A stretch of 64,000 bases of DNA from Parietaria judaica (GCA_954871525.1 OX940861.1:12446842-12510841), one strand, 5' to 3'; positions 34,814 to 48,435 are shown, numbered from the stretch's first letter. Notes: a model not told the origin generated them from the letters alone. A program made the numbers and translations.

Positions 34814-37800
34814 ATGGACGAAGAGAGCATTCTGAAGTGCGTCACAGCATACCTGAAGAAGAAAGGCTTCAAGCAAGCCGAGACCGCTCTGCAGGAGGAG
34901 CTTCAACACGCCACCAGAAACAACCTCCACCATTCCCCGATCTCCTCCAATTCACACTTCGATCCAGACTTTGCCAAGCAGCTTCTCTCCTTCGCCCAGT
35001 AAGCATCCCATCACTGTTACCTCCATTCTCTGCGACATCTAGGGTTTTTCGTTCAACCTCGTGAGAGTGTGAAATAAGACATCTAGGGTTGTTGTTGTCT
35101 TGTTGTTTTGTTTATCAGATTAGAGAATGGACCGGCACAGTATCATGATGGATACAGCAAGTTCAGGTCATGGACCTATAATTCTCTTGATTTGTACAGG
35201 GTAAGTATTTATATATTTTAATTACCGTGTTTCCGACAGATTTTCTATTTGATGTTTGAAGCAGTAACGCGAGAACGTTTTTGCAGCATGAGCTGCTTCG
35301 GGTTCTTTATCCCGTGTTCATACACTGTTTTATGGATCTGGTAGCAAATGGTCATATTCAAGAAGGTATTTCTTGATTTTCTTGTAAACAGTTATATTTG
35401 AGAAATCATATTATTCGACATTTTTGTTTCCTTTTCGAATTACGTGTCCTGATTTCCAGTTACTATGATTTGTGTTTTCAGCTCGAGCCTTCTTCATCAG
35501 CTTCCGCGAAGACCATGAAATAATGCACTTACGAGACCTACAAAAGTTGGAAGGAGTTCTTTCTCCTAATCATTTGGAGGTTAATTCCTATATAAATCAT
35601 TCATCTATTTTGTTTTTTTTTTATTAGTATTAAGCCTTGAAAGTAATCTCTGTCGTGTTTTGTTTTTAGGAAATGGAATTTGCTCATACTCTTAGGCAGA
35701 GCAAAGTTAACATAAAGATATGTCAGGTACAATATTGATTTCTCGAGGTGATTACTTATCTTTATTTATTGTTTTTACTATTTTCCCGTTGTTTAATTTC
35801 TACTAATCTTTTAGGAAAATTGATTACTTTGCGTATCAAATCTTAATATTATAATGTTTCAGCAGCAATTTAGGGATGGAATTTAAGTGACTTTTTTCTC
35901 TTCCTTTAGAGGGCATGCTGACGTATGATCATATCGTATTTGGTTGATTGCAGTTTTGCCGTTGTTAAATAATTCCAAAAATTAATATATTTGTTGTCTT
36001 GACAGTATTCTTATGAGCTTCTGCTGCAATTTCTACACAAGACGCAATCCACCACAATACTTGGTGTTATCAATGAACATATCAACTTCCAAGGTATAAG
36101 GTTTTGACTTTGACTATATGTTCCGTAATGAATGGTTGTTTCCAGCCAAATTAAATCACAAAAAATAACAAATAAAAAACACTTAGAAATTGCCGAAAGG
36201 ATAATTGGTTTTGTAAACGCAGTTACTAGTTCAATGACCTAGAAGGAGGAAACAAAGAGTTTTATTGGCTTATAACTGATGTATTTTTTACTTTTAACTA
36301 TTTATAATTGGTGATATTACGATAGAAGTTACATACTGAGATGCTTCGAAAATTATGGGGATATGATGTTCCAACGGGGCAAAAATGTAATGTTCCAAGT
36401 AAGGTACATAGTGACCCTTTTGTTCACTGTCTTGCAGTTTCGCCTGGGCAACCAAGCTCAATTCCCGATGATTCTGAGGCCGTCACGCTTACTGGTAATG
36501 GCCACGATACAGCCAATCAGATCAATAGTAAGGAAATACATTGGGGGGTGAGTCACCACGAACCTATTTTTATTAAACTGTTAATTTTCATTTTCTTATT
36601 TATCTTATCTGTTTCCCCTCGTATTTTCACTACAATCTCATAGTTGCTAGAAGATTCTCTGGAAGATCGTTTGGACAAGTCCGGGGGTTTGCTTTCCGAT
36701 TCCGAGAAGGTAGACGGAGAAGCTAAAGATGCCGAGACGGAGGACAATAAGGTGAATATTTTTCAACAACTTGGCGATATCTAGAAAAATCCTAAGATTA
36801 TATTATTCTACCTGGATTTGATTATTGTGTTTTTCCTCCCCTTCAATGTTCTAGAATATTCTCATCAAATCTCGATCTTTCTATATATACTCTCTCTAAT
36901 TTTAGTCAGTGGATATATGTTTTGCATGTTTACTAAAAAAATAAAATAAAAACTATATGTTTAGTAATTTCACATGAATAACTTTTTTTGTTCAGAAAAG
37001 ATCTGTAGAAGGGGGAAAGCAGGGTGCCTCTGTCAAGAAGATGAAAAAAGCCGTTGGGAAACCGACTCGCATGGAGACGAACACTGTAATCACACCAAGA
37101 GTCAAACCAGAGCTAGCTTTACCACCACTGTACTTTCAAAATCTCTCTTTCTCGCTCTAATCTTTGAGTTTGCTATTCCTAGTTATACTGGTGTGTGTGT
37201 GTGTGTGTCTTTGGTTCATTTTTTCATTTATTTTTGCTGCAGTTCGACAGAGGTTGAACGGTCTATACTTGAGGACCTAAGGAATCGTGTACAATTGAGC
37301 AATGTTGCACTTCCTTCTGTTAGCTTTTATACATTTTTCAATACGCATGACAGGTACTGTGAGATTTCAATACATTATCCTAAGTATCTTTCATGTGATA
37401 TTAATATCTTCTTCGTTTCTCATCTGATCATTCCTTTTCTTTTTCCCTAGTTTGAACTGTTCATCCATATCGCATGACGGCTCTTTACTTGCAGCTGGAT
37501 TTTCAGATTCCTCAGTGAAGGTAAAATCCCAAGAAGGATTTCCCCCACCTGTTTCCTTCTGTGTAGTGTACTAAGGGTTTTTTTTCTTCTAATTTTGGAA
37601 CTCTCTTTTATAGGTTTGGGATATGGCAAAACTCGGGCAACAAAATGTTGCTTGTAAGTCCCACATTGTTTACTAGTCTGTTAGTGATTCGCGTAAATTG
37701 TTTATCTGTCTTTTCATAGTTCTGTAAATGTATTGTTCGATTTTCACGTATGTATATACATACGAGTCGAGAATATATTGCCCTGCTGTTGCATAATTAG

Positions 37801-38389
37801 TATATTTTATTTAGATTGTTATTATTTCGTCTCAGCTGGTTCGCAGGGTGAAAGTGACATAAATTCTAGTGAATTGACTTCGAAGGGAGGAACGAGATCT
37901 TATACGTTACTTCAGGGTCACTCGGGACCAGTTTATTCAGCTACTTTTAGTCCTTTAGGGGATTTTCTACTTTCCTCTTCAGCAGATTCTACAAGTATGT
38001 TTAATGAATTTATTTTATTTTATTTTATAAAGTGTCTCCATTCAACGGTTTTGCTGAGTATAATTTTCTATGCAGTCCGTCTGTGGAGCACAAAACTAAA
38101 TACAAATCTTGTTTGCTACAAGGGTCATAATTACCCTGTATGGGATGTTCAGGTATATATATTTTTTATAGTTAATTGAGATTAATCCGAATACTTTACT
38201 AATCTTGTGTATCTACGGTATAATTAATAACCCACTCTGACATGAGTTTGGATATAACGTTTGTGCAGTATAGTCCAGTGGGACACTATTTTGTCAGCGG
38301 ATCACATGACCGGACCGCAAGAATTTGGTCTACGGACAGAATACAACCTTTGCGTATTTTGGCGGGCCATTTATCTGACGTTGATGTTC

Positions 38390-38433
<44 letters not shown>

Positions 38434-39640
38434 CTTTGTTTTTTTTTCTCTCGATCTCTCTACATACAGATAATCGATATGTGTTTATCTGAAATACTTC
38501 TCCTAATTATGAAGAAAGTGGAATATGTTTTAAGCTTAAACCTCGGGTTTGGGCACAACTTACCGAATTGTGGTTCAGTCGTATTATATTCATGATATAA
38601 TTATGTCATGTTATTTCCCTATGTTTGCACTCCAACTCTTAGCCATGCAATTTCTGACGAGACCAAGATTTCTTACGACAGTGTGTTCAGTGGCACGCCA
38701 ACTGCAACTACGTCGCGACTGGTTCGAGCGACAAAACGGTGCGTTTGTGGGATGTCCAGAGTGGCGAATGCGTCAGAATATTCATGGGACATCGCAGTAT
38801 GGTTTTGTCACTGGCAATGTCTCCGGAGGGACGGTATATGGCTTCCGGTGACGAAGAAGGAGCCATTATGATGTGGGACCTTTCAACTGGAAAATGCGTC
38901 ACGCCTTTGGTGGGCCACTCCTCGTCAGTATGGACCCTCGCTTTTAGGTGATATACTATTCCCTAATTTAAAAACCAGTACTCTTTTGTCAAACCAGGAA
39001 TTTAGGGGTACCGGGTTTTGAAACCGGTTTGATTACCGTCCCGGTTACCTAGACTAGTCAAATAATTAACTTTTCTAGTGTAAGAGGAAAAATGTGCTAA
39101 TTTGGGAGAGTTGTAGGTAGGGTCTCGATTGCCTGTGTCTGTGGCGAAGTCAAATTTCTGTTTCTCCGTTTTACTATATTTACACAATTTCAGCTCATCA
39201 AATGTTTAGTTAACATTATCGTACGCTCTCTGAAAAATCATCTGCCAGCGGCGAAGGCTCACTTCTTGCATCGGGATCTGCGGACTGCACCGTGAAGCTG
39301 TGGGATGTAGCCAGTAGCGCAAAGGCGCCGAGAACTGAAGAAAAGTCGGTTATATCCTTCCAAAAAAAAAAAAAATCTTTTGTTTTTATAGCATTTTTCT
39401 GATAAAGAATCTCACAAGGATCGTTGTTGGAACAGCAAAAGCGGCAGTACGAGTCGGCTCAGATCACTGAAAACTCTACCCACCAAGTCAACCCCAGTTT
39501 ATAGTTTGCGAGTAAGTAGTTCATCTTTTTTATTATTTCTCGATGTAATTATTTTTTTTAAAATTTAATCTGCAATTTTGATGCAGTTTTCCCGAAGGAA
39601 TCTTCTCTTCGCAGCCGGGGCTTTATCCAAAGCAGCATAA
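34814..39640 (+). CDS. TAF5: TAF5, TFIID/WD40 TBP-associated factor
   Basis: Subunit of the general transcription factor TFIID in the nucleus, a scaffold for RNA polymerase II initiation. I place 19 exons: 34814-34998, 35120-35201, 35287-35365, 35482-35579, 35670-35726, 36006-36093, 36438-36547, 36644-36751, 36996-37129, 37243-37353, 37451-37520, 37614-37653, 37836-37994, 38076-38152, 38269-38385, 38682-38947, 39249-39344, 39436-39511, 39587-39640. All have GT/AG ends and matching phase, totalling 2007 nt (668 residues plus stop), close to plant TAF5 length. Residues 1-35 form a LisH motif (ILKCVTAYLKKKGFKQAE). Exons 2-6 encode the TAF5 N-terminal domain (FRSWTYNSLDLY, FFISFREDHE). A lysine-rich linker follows, then six WD40 repeats from about residue 350 (TIRLWS, TARIWS, TVRLWD, TVKLWD endings). 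An in-frame ATG at 34754 is possible; MDEES at 34814 fits the family better. Confidence 0.95.
37191..37208. repeat. (GT)n in TAF5 intron 9
   Basis: Nine GT units, intronic, 60 bases after the exon 9 donor. Confidence 0.9.
38393..38429. repeat. (CT)n in TAF5 intron 15
   Basis: About 18 CT units immediately downstream of the exon 15 donor. Confidence 0.95.
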
Positions 39641-40852
39641 AATTTATTTCTTTAGTTATGCTATATATTGTTCGCATTCTGGTATTAAGTCAGTCTAATT
39701 GCTTTCTTTGTGCATTAATCTTTGTAATTTAGCACCGGGTTAGGAAGAACAACGACTATTCGTCTAAACTTGTCATCTTTGTTTTCTGTCTAATTTTGGC
39801 TCTTACTAAATCTCAAGTTAATACACTTGTTTTTATTGCAATTTGGATTATATCGACAGTATTTTAGGATCTGACCGTAACACATTATATATATGATAGT
39901 GAATATTGTTCAATGATAATATGTAATTATCACTCTACAAACTAAAGTTATTAGAATGAGGTACAATATCATGATTTTCTTTTTTGTCGTCCGTGGTACT
40001 ATTAGATACTGAATGATAGTGATATACCTATTTCTGTTACTTCATTTATTTATTTATTTATAGATTCAACATTTAGTTAATTAGCCTTAACATTCTAATG
40101 ATAAATCATAATCAGACCATCACAGTGAATCATGCATATATAATCTCTTCATTTCATGCATGACTATTCTTGTGCATTAAGGTCAAAGAATACAGTATTT
40201 CTTAATACATGCCATTTCTTAATACATGATCTCTAATTAAACGTTTTTTTTACTTATTGGTGAGTTTTTTTTTTTTTTTCTTTCTTTTCTTTTAGTGTTT
40301 GAACCTTGAATACTAATCGTACAAAGCTAATATTATTTGATGAATCTTATGAGATATATAATTCGTATATATAGCTAGCTTTCTAAATTAGTAGAGGCAC
40401 TAAGCAAAAAATTTATAAAATTAAATAATTTAAGCGGCGAGACAGAAATCCGACGAGATAAGTATCGACGAACTACAATTTGCGAAGTTAGGCCGTCGCT
40501 TGTTAGCGAGACATAAGACCGAACAACGAGAAGCATTTCGACCCATTAAAACGGCAAACAGAAGAACTAAAAGTATTTAGGTGAAATTAAATAGAATATA
40601 AAAGTGAAGATAAGTGGTGCGATGAAAATAAGTATTGAAAAAATGAAACTTTGTATTTTTGGTGTTAAAAAAACAAAAAGAAATATTAAAAGAGATGGCG
40701 AAACTTGATTGAAATTGTTAAAATATAAAGCAGCTGTCCTGTCAGTGAGTGAGGCACGCTTTTCAACGATTGAAGAAGCACCTATAACTATAAATAAAGT
40801 AAGAAGTCCCAATTCATTCTCATCGATCGGAACCCTAGAAGCTCGCACATCA
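39641..40852. other. Intergenic spacer between TAF5 and the hydratase gene
   Basis: TAF5 3' UTR, AT-rich spacer, then the hydratase promoter and leader (the leader contains GAACCCTAGAAGC just before the ATG). No further gene or element recognised. Confidence 0.6.
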
Positions 40853-42383
40853 ATGGCGCCACCGGAGAAGCTGATCCTCGTCAAGACCGAGCCCAACGGC
40901 GTCGCTTTCGTCACGATCAACCGCCCCAACTCGCTCAACTCGCTGACCAGGTCCATGATGGGGGACCTGGCGGCCGCGTTCCAGGCCCTGGACCGGGACG
41001 AAGCGGTGCGGGTCGTCGTCCTGTCGGGCACGGGTCGGGCGTTCTGCTCCGGCGTCGACCTCACGGCGGCGGAGTCCGTGTTCAAGGGCGACGTCAAGGA
41101 CCCGGCCTTCAACCCGGTCGCGCAGATGGAGCGCTGCCGGAAGCCCATCATCGGAGCCGTCGCTGGCTTCGCCGTCACGGCGGGGTTCGAGATCGCGCTC
41201 GCCTGCGACATCGTGGTCGCCGCCAAAGGAGCCAAGTTCATCGACTCCCACGCCAGGTAGGTCCCGGAAACCGAGTTTCAATTTGGGAAATTGAGCAGTG
41301 TTCTTGATAGAATTGAAGATATTCAACCATTAGAGCTTCTTTTGATCAAAGTTTTGCAGTGATCCTGGGTTCTTGAATTCGGCTTCAACGAATGCTTAAT
41401 CTTTTGCAAATTTGATCTGAGTCCATTTCGAATCAATATTCGAGTTTGTTTGGGCATGAGTCGATGGGGTTTTGGTGAATATCTCTGTATTGAGCTCTGA
41501 TAAATGCTACGCTAAGATAGTTATCTGAATGTAGAATTGATTGTTCAGGAGTATTTAGCAGATACAAATTCTGGAATGAGACGAGTTAAAGTTGAAAAAT
41601 GCTCGTTTGCAACTTATATTTGGTTTCTTGATGTTCAAGATCGATGCTTTGCTTCATTGCTTGTGAGTGGGTTTGATTTTCTTTTGAAAATGAACCCAAG
41701 AATGTTTGCATGTACGGAAGAACTCGTGTAATGCTCGGATATAATTTTTCGTTTTGCAGATTCGGGATATTTCCTTCGTGGGGGCTCTCTCAGAAGCTAT
41801 CGCGCACAATCGGAGCGAACAAAGCTCGTGAAGTATCACTGGCGGGTGTGCCCTTAACTGCGGAGACAGCTGAGAGATTGGGGTTTGTGAACCATGTCGT
41901 TGAAGAAGGTCAACTGATGAATAAAGCCCGAGAAATTGCGGAGGCCATCGTTAAAAACAATCATAATTTGGTGATGTTGTACAAAGCCGTAGTAAACGAT
42001 GGCCTCAAGTTGGACCTTGGCCACGCTCTTGCTTTGGAAAAGGTTGGTTCTTTTCGTTGACTTTTATTCCCCGCTCAATAACGTCGAGTATTTGAACTTG
42101 TATTTTTGATCGCCTAAAAAAAACAATTTATAAACGCACAACTCATGATAGGATATTTTATACCAAGCAAATATGTAGAGTGGAATAAAACATTAGAAGA
42201 AATTGTATTTATGCAATTTTTCTTCTTTGATGTTTGATTTGATTTAATTTTCTCAATTTCTTTTTTACATTTTTTTTTCAGGAGAGAGCAGTGGACTATT
42301 ACAAAGGAATGACGAAAGAGGAGTTCAAAAAGATGCAGGAATTCATAGCAGGTCGGAGCTCGAAAGCTTCTTCAAAGTTGTAG
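40853..42383 (+). CDS. Peroxisomal enoyl-CoA hydratase/isomerase (crotonase family)
   Basis: Crotonase-fold enzyme acting on acyl-CoA thioesters, probably in peroxisomal fatty-acid or amino-acid catabolism. Three exons, 40853-41256, 41760-42042 and 42282-42383, with GT/AG ends in phase, give 262 residues. The first oxyanion-loop segment is FCSGVDL (64-70). The second is AGFAVTAGFEIALACDI, with the first catalytic Glu position at about 113. The place of the second catalytic Glu reads FGIFPSWG, so it lacks that residue; hydratase activity may be weak or the reaction different. The last three residues are SKL, a canonical PTS1 peroxisome signal. The overall sequence resembles the plant 'probable enoyl-CoA hydratase 1, peroxisomal' group (Arabidopsis ECHIA). 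The start is chosen at MAPPEK; an upstream in-frame Met at 40709 lies in AT-rich leader. Exon 1 is much richer in G+C than its surroundings. Confidence 0.92.
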
Positions 42384-42496
42384 AATAAGTTTCTCATAAA
42401 TTTCTTTTCGTTTGTAGAAATAAATGTAACAGGTATTATGCCCATACGACGTGAAAGTCCAACTGAATATGCACAATCCTTTAATAAATACTTGTA

Positions 42497-42535
42497 CTAG
42501 CGGAAGACACCGCCCAAATTCGCGCGGTGGCGTGC
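42497..42535 (-). mobile_element. Helitron 3' terminus (minus strand)
   Basis: On the minus strand a stem CACCGC...GCGGTG is followed by TCTTCCG and CTAG then T: hairpin plus CTRR, inserted after A. It begins about 110 bases after the hydratase stop codon, so it may supply the gene's 3' flank. The 5' end could not be placed before 43480. Confidence 0.6.
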
Positions 42536-43480
42536 AAATATTATCTTAAAATTAATGTAAAAATATTAAACAAATTATTTTAATTTTGTGTTGTGATTGT
42601 AATATATTTTGATATTAATCAAAATAGGACTAACAGTTGATATGGCTTTGCATTCATAATAGGAACAGAATATATAGGTCAAGACATAATAAATCATTTT
42701 GTGTACAAGTTAACATGTAAAATGACTATTTTTTTATATAAATATAAATTAATTTATGATAGATCGATCATATTAATATAATATATTATATCATGATATG
42801 TATGCTAAATAAGTGTTTAAACGAGTTATTTTTTAATTTACAAATTTGACATGTAAAGTGTATACTTATATGAATCTCAAAACTAATAGGTAATATGATT
42901 CAAACTAAAGATTTGTTACTTTGTTTTATACATATATAAATTAATATTGAACATTAAAGAGGTGCATTTGAAAGCATGGATGAATTTTAATATACTAAAA
43001 ACACATTCATTAATCATTATTCAGCATCATAGCCACGCAAAAATATATTATAATATTTGTCTCGGAATACATACAATTGGATATTATTATATCACCACAT
43101 AAAGATAAACCCTTTTAATTATATGAAAATCACAGACACGCCTAAGAACAATATGAAATGTAAAATGTTTAACACAATGTAAAAAATTAAAACAAATGTA
43201 AGCAAGAAACTGTAAGTACGATTCAACGATGTTGTGACGGAGAGAGTGAAAGAGAGCACGATCAAGCAACACCTTTACCGAGAGTGATATAGCATTGGAG
43301 AAAGAGAGTATTACGACGGAGAGAGAGAGACTGTAATATGATAAAAATCCGGAAAATAAGAACATCACGAAAAGTGACGTAACCCCTAAAAATCAACAAA
43401 ATGTAAAAAAGAAGCCAAAAAAATGAAATTTTTGAACAAAAGTTGCAACAAATCCGTATAAAACGAAAGTATTATTATTA
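42536..43480. other. AT-rich DNA, possibly Helitron body
   Basis: No gene recognised. Includes GAGAGAGTG/AGAGAGAGA patches at 43240-43335. Confidence 0.45.
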
Positions 43481-45404
43481 AGGGTATTATAGCGTAATAG
43501 CCAAATAGGAAATTTATATTTGCTAAATAGCCAACTTTTGGTTTATATTTATCCATAGCCAATTAACCATATTAATAAATATAAAATGACTTATATACCC
43601 TTAAAATCGAATTTATATATTCTGATTTTAATATCTAATTATAAATATCGATATTCTGTTCCACTAATTTAGAATTCGAATTTTCTTTTTAATATTAAAT
43701 TTAATATCCAATTTCCTTTTTAATATTAAATTAAATATGAAAATCATATTTGAATTTGAAAATCCCTGAAATTAGGGAATACAGCCCTCTTCTTAAGCAT
43801 ACCACCGAGAAAAACCTAGCCATTTGTCATCAACTCGCCGACTCATTCACGGCGATTTTTTCCCAGCCCTCTTCTTAAGCGTTCATTAACCGTTGTTACT
43901 TAGATTTATTTTGAATAACACTATATTAACCGTTGGTACGTAGGTTTATTTCGAATATGCGTTGCCGATTCTTGTTTATATTAACCCATCAATCTTTTCC
44001 ATTCACGGCGAAGAACACAGTCCGTAAAGGGTAAGTTTTATTTTGAACAAATACTGGTTTTTGGTTTATATATGATTTATTTCGAATAAATGATGGTTTT
44101 TGGTTTATATGGTTTATATTAACCGTTGATACTTAGGTCTATTTCGAATTGGCATCTTCGATTCTTGGTATATTAACCGTTGTTACCTAGATTTATTTTG
44201 AATAACGCTATATTAACCGTTGGTACTTAAGTTTATTTCGAATATGCGTTGCCGTTTCTTGTTTATATTAACCGTTGGTACTTTAGGTTTATTTCGAATC
44301 AGATTCTTCGTTAATTGCTTTTGAGTTAATTACAATCGAATTATGTTTGATATGTTCATTGAAACGGATTATGTTTGATATGTTCATTGAAATTCATTGC
44401 TTTTTTTTTTTATGTTCAAACAGATTGATTAAGAATGTTTGTATTAACTCGGATTATGTTCGAATAAACAATGTTCATTGAAATTAATAACACGGATTAT
44501 GTTCGAATAAACAATGTTCATTGAAATTAATACTGGTTTTTGGTTTATATATGATTTATTTCGAATAAATCATGGTTTTTGGTTTATATGGTTTATATTA
44601 ACCGTTGATACTTAGGTTTATTTTGAATTGGCATCTTCGATTCTTGGTATATTAACCGTTGTTACCTAGATTTATTTTGAATAATGCTATATTAACCGTT
44701 CAGCCAAGAACACGTTCAAACGTATGAACACGTTCCAAATTATGAACAAAAAAATACAGTCGGATTTAATGATATTCTTTTATTGAATAATATATTATTG
44801 ACCAAATCAAATTAGAGAGTTAACGTATTAATCAAATTAAATTTATTATAATACAACTGGATGTTCATTATCAAATTCTAAAGATTAAGAATTTATTTAC
44901 AAAATATTTTCCATGTTAATAGGCATTATCACATTTAATATTTAAAAAAATATCAATATTAATATAAAGTAGTTACAAATTTTATACGTGGCTAAAATTA
45001 AAGATATTTTTTATTTAATTTTGAAGGATTAACACATATTTTTGGTATATTAACGCATATTTTTAGGGTATTAACCGTTAATTAACTATTTTATCACGTT
45101 TAATATTATAAAAATATCAATATTACGTTTTATATTTAAAATAATCAATATTAATAACAAATTAGTTACAAAATTTATACGTGGCTAAAATTAAGGATAT
45201 TTCCTATTTAATTTTAGGTATATTAACGGTTAATTCAGTGGAATTTCGAACGTGTGAATAAAGATAATTAAAAGAGTATAATAGGAATAAAAACTGATAT
45301 TAAAATGCCACCTCATACATATTGGCTATTTCAGAAATATTAAGTGAAGGTTGGCTATTTTGCTAATCAAACGTTTCTATTTGGCTATTTGGAGCAATTT
45401 TCCT
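43481..45404. mobile_element. 1.9-kb TIR element with AATAGCCAAATAG ends
   Basis: The left arm (AGGGTATTATAGCGTAATAGCCAA and onward to TAGCCAATTA at about 43565) reappears inverted at about 45325-45404 (TTGGCTATTTGGAGCAATTTTCCT). Arms are about 80 bp with many mismatches. The interior lacks ORFs and carries direct repeats. Flanks are AT-only, so a target duplication cannot be trusted. Confidence 0.65.
44052..44700. repeat. 170-bp direct repeat, offset 479 bp
   Basis: 44052-44221 and 44531-44700 are near identical (TACTGGTTTTTGGTTTATAT to TATATTAACCGTT). Shorter related units with ATTAACCGTTGxTACxTAG and TTTATTTCGAAT recur between 43885 and 44300. A second pair (TTATACGTGGCTAAAATTAA) lies at about 44980 and 45177. 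Confidence 0.85.
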
Positions 45405-45419
45405 ATTATAAAAAATCAA

Positions 45420-46780
45420 CTATTTATCATATTCGGACTACAAGTGAAACAACAAATTATAAATAAATCGGAAAAGCAACGAAATTTCTGAAAAATGATC
45501 AAAAATAAAAACAATGCCCAAAATAGAATTCTTCTAAAAATCCTAATGAAAAAACCAGGAAATAAAAATCTCACACCCAAAAGGCGACAAAGTTGTTCTT
45601 GATTGAAGAAATTCCTGTAAAATCAACCAAAGCAAATCAATGCCCAAAAATTAAATCACCATGCATAAATTGAAACCAAAATCTGGCAAGCAACAATTGT
45701 TCCAAACGACACAATAGAGCTTGTTTGTTAAAATTAAGAACATTCACGCACAAATATATACCAGCTTAGAACCAAAGAAAATGAAATTGAAAGGATACTT
45801 GAATTTAAAAGGATATTCTTAATTGTGAATGCAGACTTCATATATTCTTAATGAGTCAAAGTCAAAAGAAACTATATTTCTAATTCCAATTCCAATTATC
45901 TTTTTTTTTTTTTTTTTTTTTATAATTCAGAGATGTGCTTAATTGAAATGATAAAAACAGGCACCTGATCATGTATTGTCAGATATAGCGAGAACGTCCG
46001 AGAAAGTGAGAGAAAGACTCCTGCAAAGGAAAAAGCGAGCATCAATAGAAATACCAATAATCATACAAAAATTAATCGACAATGCTAGAGCATTAAAATC
46101 TGTATCCATAAAAATCAGTTCCACAAAATACATGTCTTCTTAGTGTATCCTCCATAGGATTCAAATCAAAACTGTACCTGTACCTAGTGATAAATGCATT
46201 AAACAATGCCAATGGCAACAAAATCCTAAATTCAGGTTTTTAACAAGTTCTAACGGAAACAAAAACAAAAATAGAAGAAATCCCTGAAAAATCAAGAAAA
46301 GCATAAACAATGCCTTATCTCTTTAACATTTAAGCGAAAACAAATTAAGGTGAAAAAATATTTTACCGAAGAAGTGAAAAAACTGCTAAAATAAACTATT
46401 TAGAAATTCAATAAACGAAGAACCAATGACCCAAATTCAATCGTTTAGTAATTTCTAACACAAATAAAAAATAAACACTGGAAATTAGAATCTTACCGGA
46501 TAATTTACACAAGGCTAAAAAATTGAAGAAATTCATGAAAAAATTGAGAAGCAAAAAACCGTATATATATTCTGGGTTTTCGGGTTTTTAACAATTTCAA
46601 ACACAAATGAAAAAAAAATTGGGAAATAAACATGTCGCCGGAGAATTAACGCAAGAGTAACTAAAGCAAAAAAAATCTCTCAAAAAATCAACAAAAGCAA
46701 AAACAACACACAAGATTTGATTTTTAACAATTTCCAATAGAAATGGAAATAAATTCCGCGAAATATTGGACCAAATTCTA
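45420..46780. repeat. Degenerate repeats with a GAAGAAATTCCTG...AATCAACAAAAGC theme
   Basis: Similar phrases recur near 45606, 46277, 46523 and 46669, each followed by AACAATGCC or similar. A poly-T run sits at 45901-45922. No coding potential. Confidence 0.4.
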
Positions 46781-48435
46781 CCGCAAATTAAAACAGGTCA
46801 ATCCCAAATGATATCGAAGTTGGAGTTTGCCCGAGCTTGAAGAATGGCGACAAAGCAAGAAAAGTAACTTCGAGTGTCGGTGGAGTTCCCAACGTCACGC
46901 CAGAGAAGTACCCAAGGATTGGACGGAGAAAGGCGACGCGCAGCGACGCTGGAAAATGAGTGGAAAACAGTTGAAATTTTATACAATTTAGTTTTAAGAT
47001 ACTCAAATTCTTAGATTTTATAGGTTGTCGTATCATACCTATAAAACTGTCTTTTTTGTAAATATAGATAGATTTTATGTGTAGTAGTCACATTGACGTA
47101 TTACTCTTTTACTGAAATAAAGACTAGAATTGTCGTGATGAACGTCAATGCGATAACCATTTCGATTTCGGTTCCGACTAGTTCATTGGAGATATTTTTC
47201 TAAAAATATTATGGTATCTATTGGACTGTGAGTGCTAATTTGTAATTTCTTTGAGGGGAAAATTGAGGACTTCCTTGTAGTTCCAAGCTTGCCCGACTCG
47301 GACTACATACGCTGCCTCCGCCATTCAGCTCTGCCTTCGTCGTCGTTAGGACGGATGCTATTCAGAGCCATGGACTCATACTTCCTATTTCCTGAAATCG
47401 AGCTTTCACCTAAATCAACCGTTTCTGGAAACCCTTCTAATGACAAATCGCGTGCCGCCTTGGAAGCTATCTTATGACGGCTACAGCGGAAACCATTTTT
47501 AATAGCCATTCTACTCCAATGGTTGCTTCTAATGTTACCGATTTCGGGTGAGTATTTTGCGGTAAAAATATCACAACATGCCTATAATAGCTAGTGGAAG
47601 TTTGCAAACATTCTATCATTGCTAGAGTTACCCTTACTAAAGTTGAAATTCCGAAAGGTCAACATGGATTATGAAGATTATTTCAACACAAACTTATTCT
47701 AAAAGTGAAAATTACACCAATAAAATTAATCTCTGTGGTCTCCAGATGCAAGCTTGGCCCTCACACAGTCAACGGTGAAGAAGTTAATCAAGATTAGCTT
47801 GTGAAAAAGACTGAAAAAGTATAAGCAATTACACTCCTATAATCTCATTTTGATCAAGCACTAGTATAACCAAGTACAAAAACATTCTGAAAATGAATTC
47901 CTAAGCCATTTTTTTTTATCTTCCCCACACAAAAATAAAATAAAATAAAAAATCATACAGGTCTACACGACACTTATTTAGGATATCATACCTATATTGT
48001 GTTGTGTACATTCCCTTAAACATTTCTCCATGGCCAATAACCAAAGAATCTCAGTAATACATAATTAAATTTATGACAAACATTATCTATACGTAAAATG
48101 TAAATATTATTAACTGAAGGATCAATTAATTTCGATCACACCATAAAATCATTACGCCAAACATTATGGTACAATTTGATCAATAATTAAGGTCGACTTA
48201 GCCATTACAATATTTCTTGTAAAATGAAAATTATATTCCAAGTCCAGCAAAATACACTGCAATTCTCGTAGCTGAAACAAACTAAACTTCATTACTCAAA
48301 TGTCAAATTACACAAAGTATTGTACTGTATTATACAATAATTACACAAACCATACTTAATTACACAAACAAAACTTCAACAGATTAACACATAAAACTTA
48401 AATTCATAATGCGTGAGAACACGGCCAGCAAGGAA

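Noticed and set aside
36341..36437. Open frame MLRKLWGYDVPTG... as part of a TAF5 exon
   Set aside because: The exon 6 to exon 7 join at 36093/36438 keeps phase and gives NFQ-VSPGQP; the upstream part has no TAF5 features and lies before a good acceptor.
47232..47509. Overlapping ORFs on both strands of a GC-richer patch
   Set aside because: Neither product is recognisable and no splice context decides between them.
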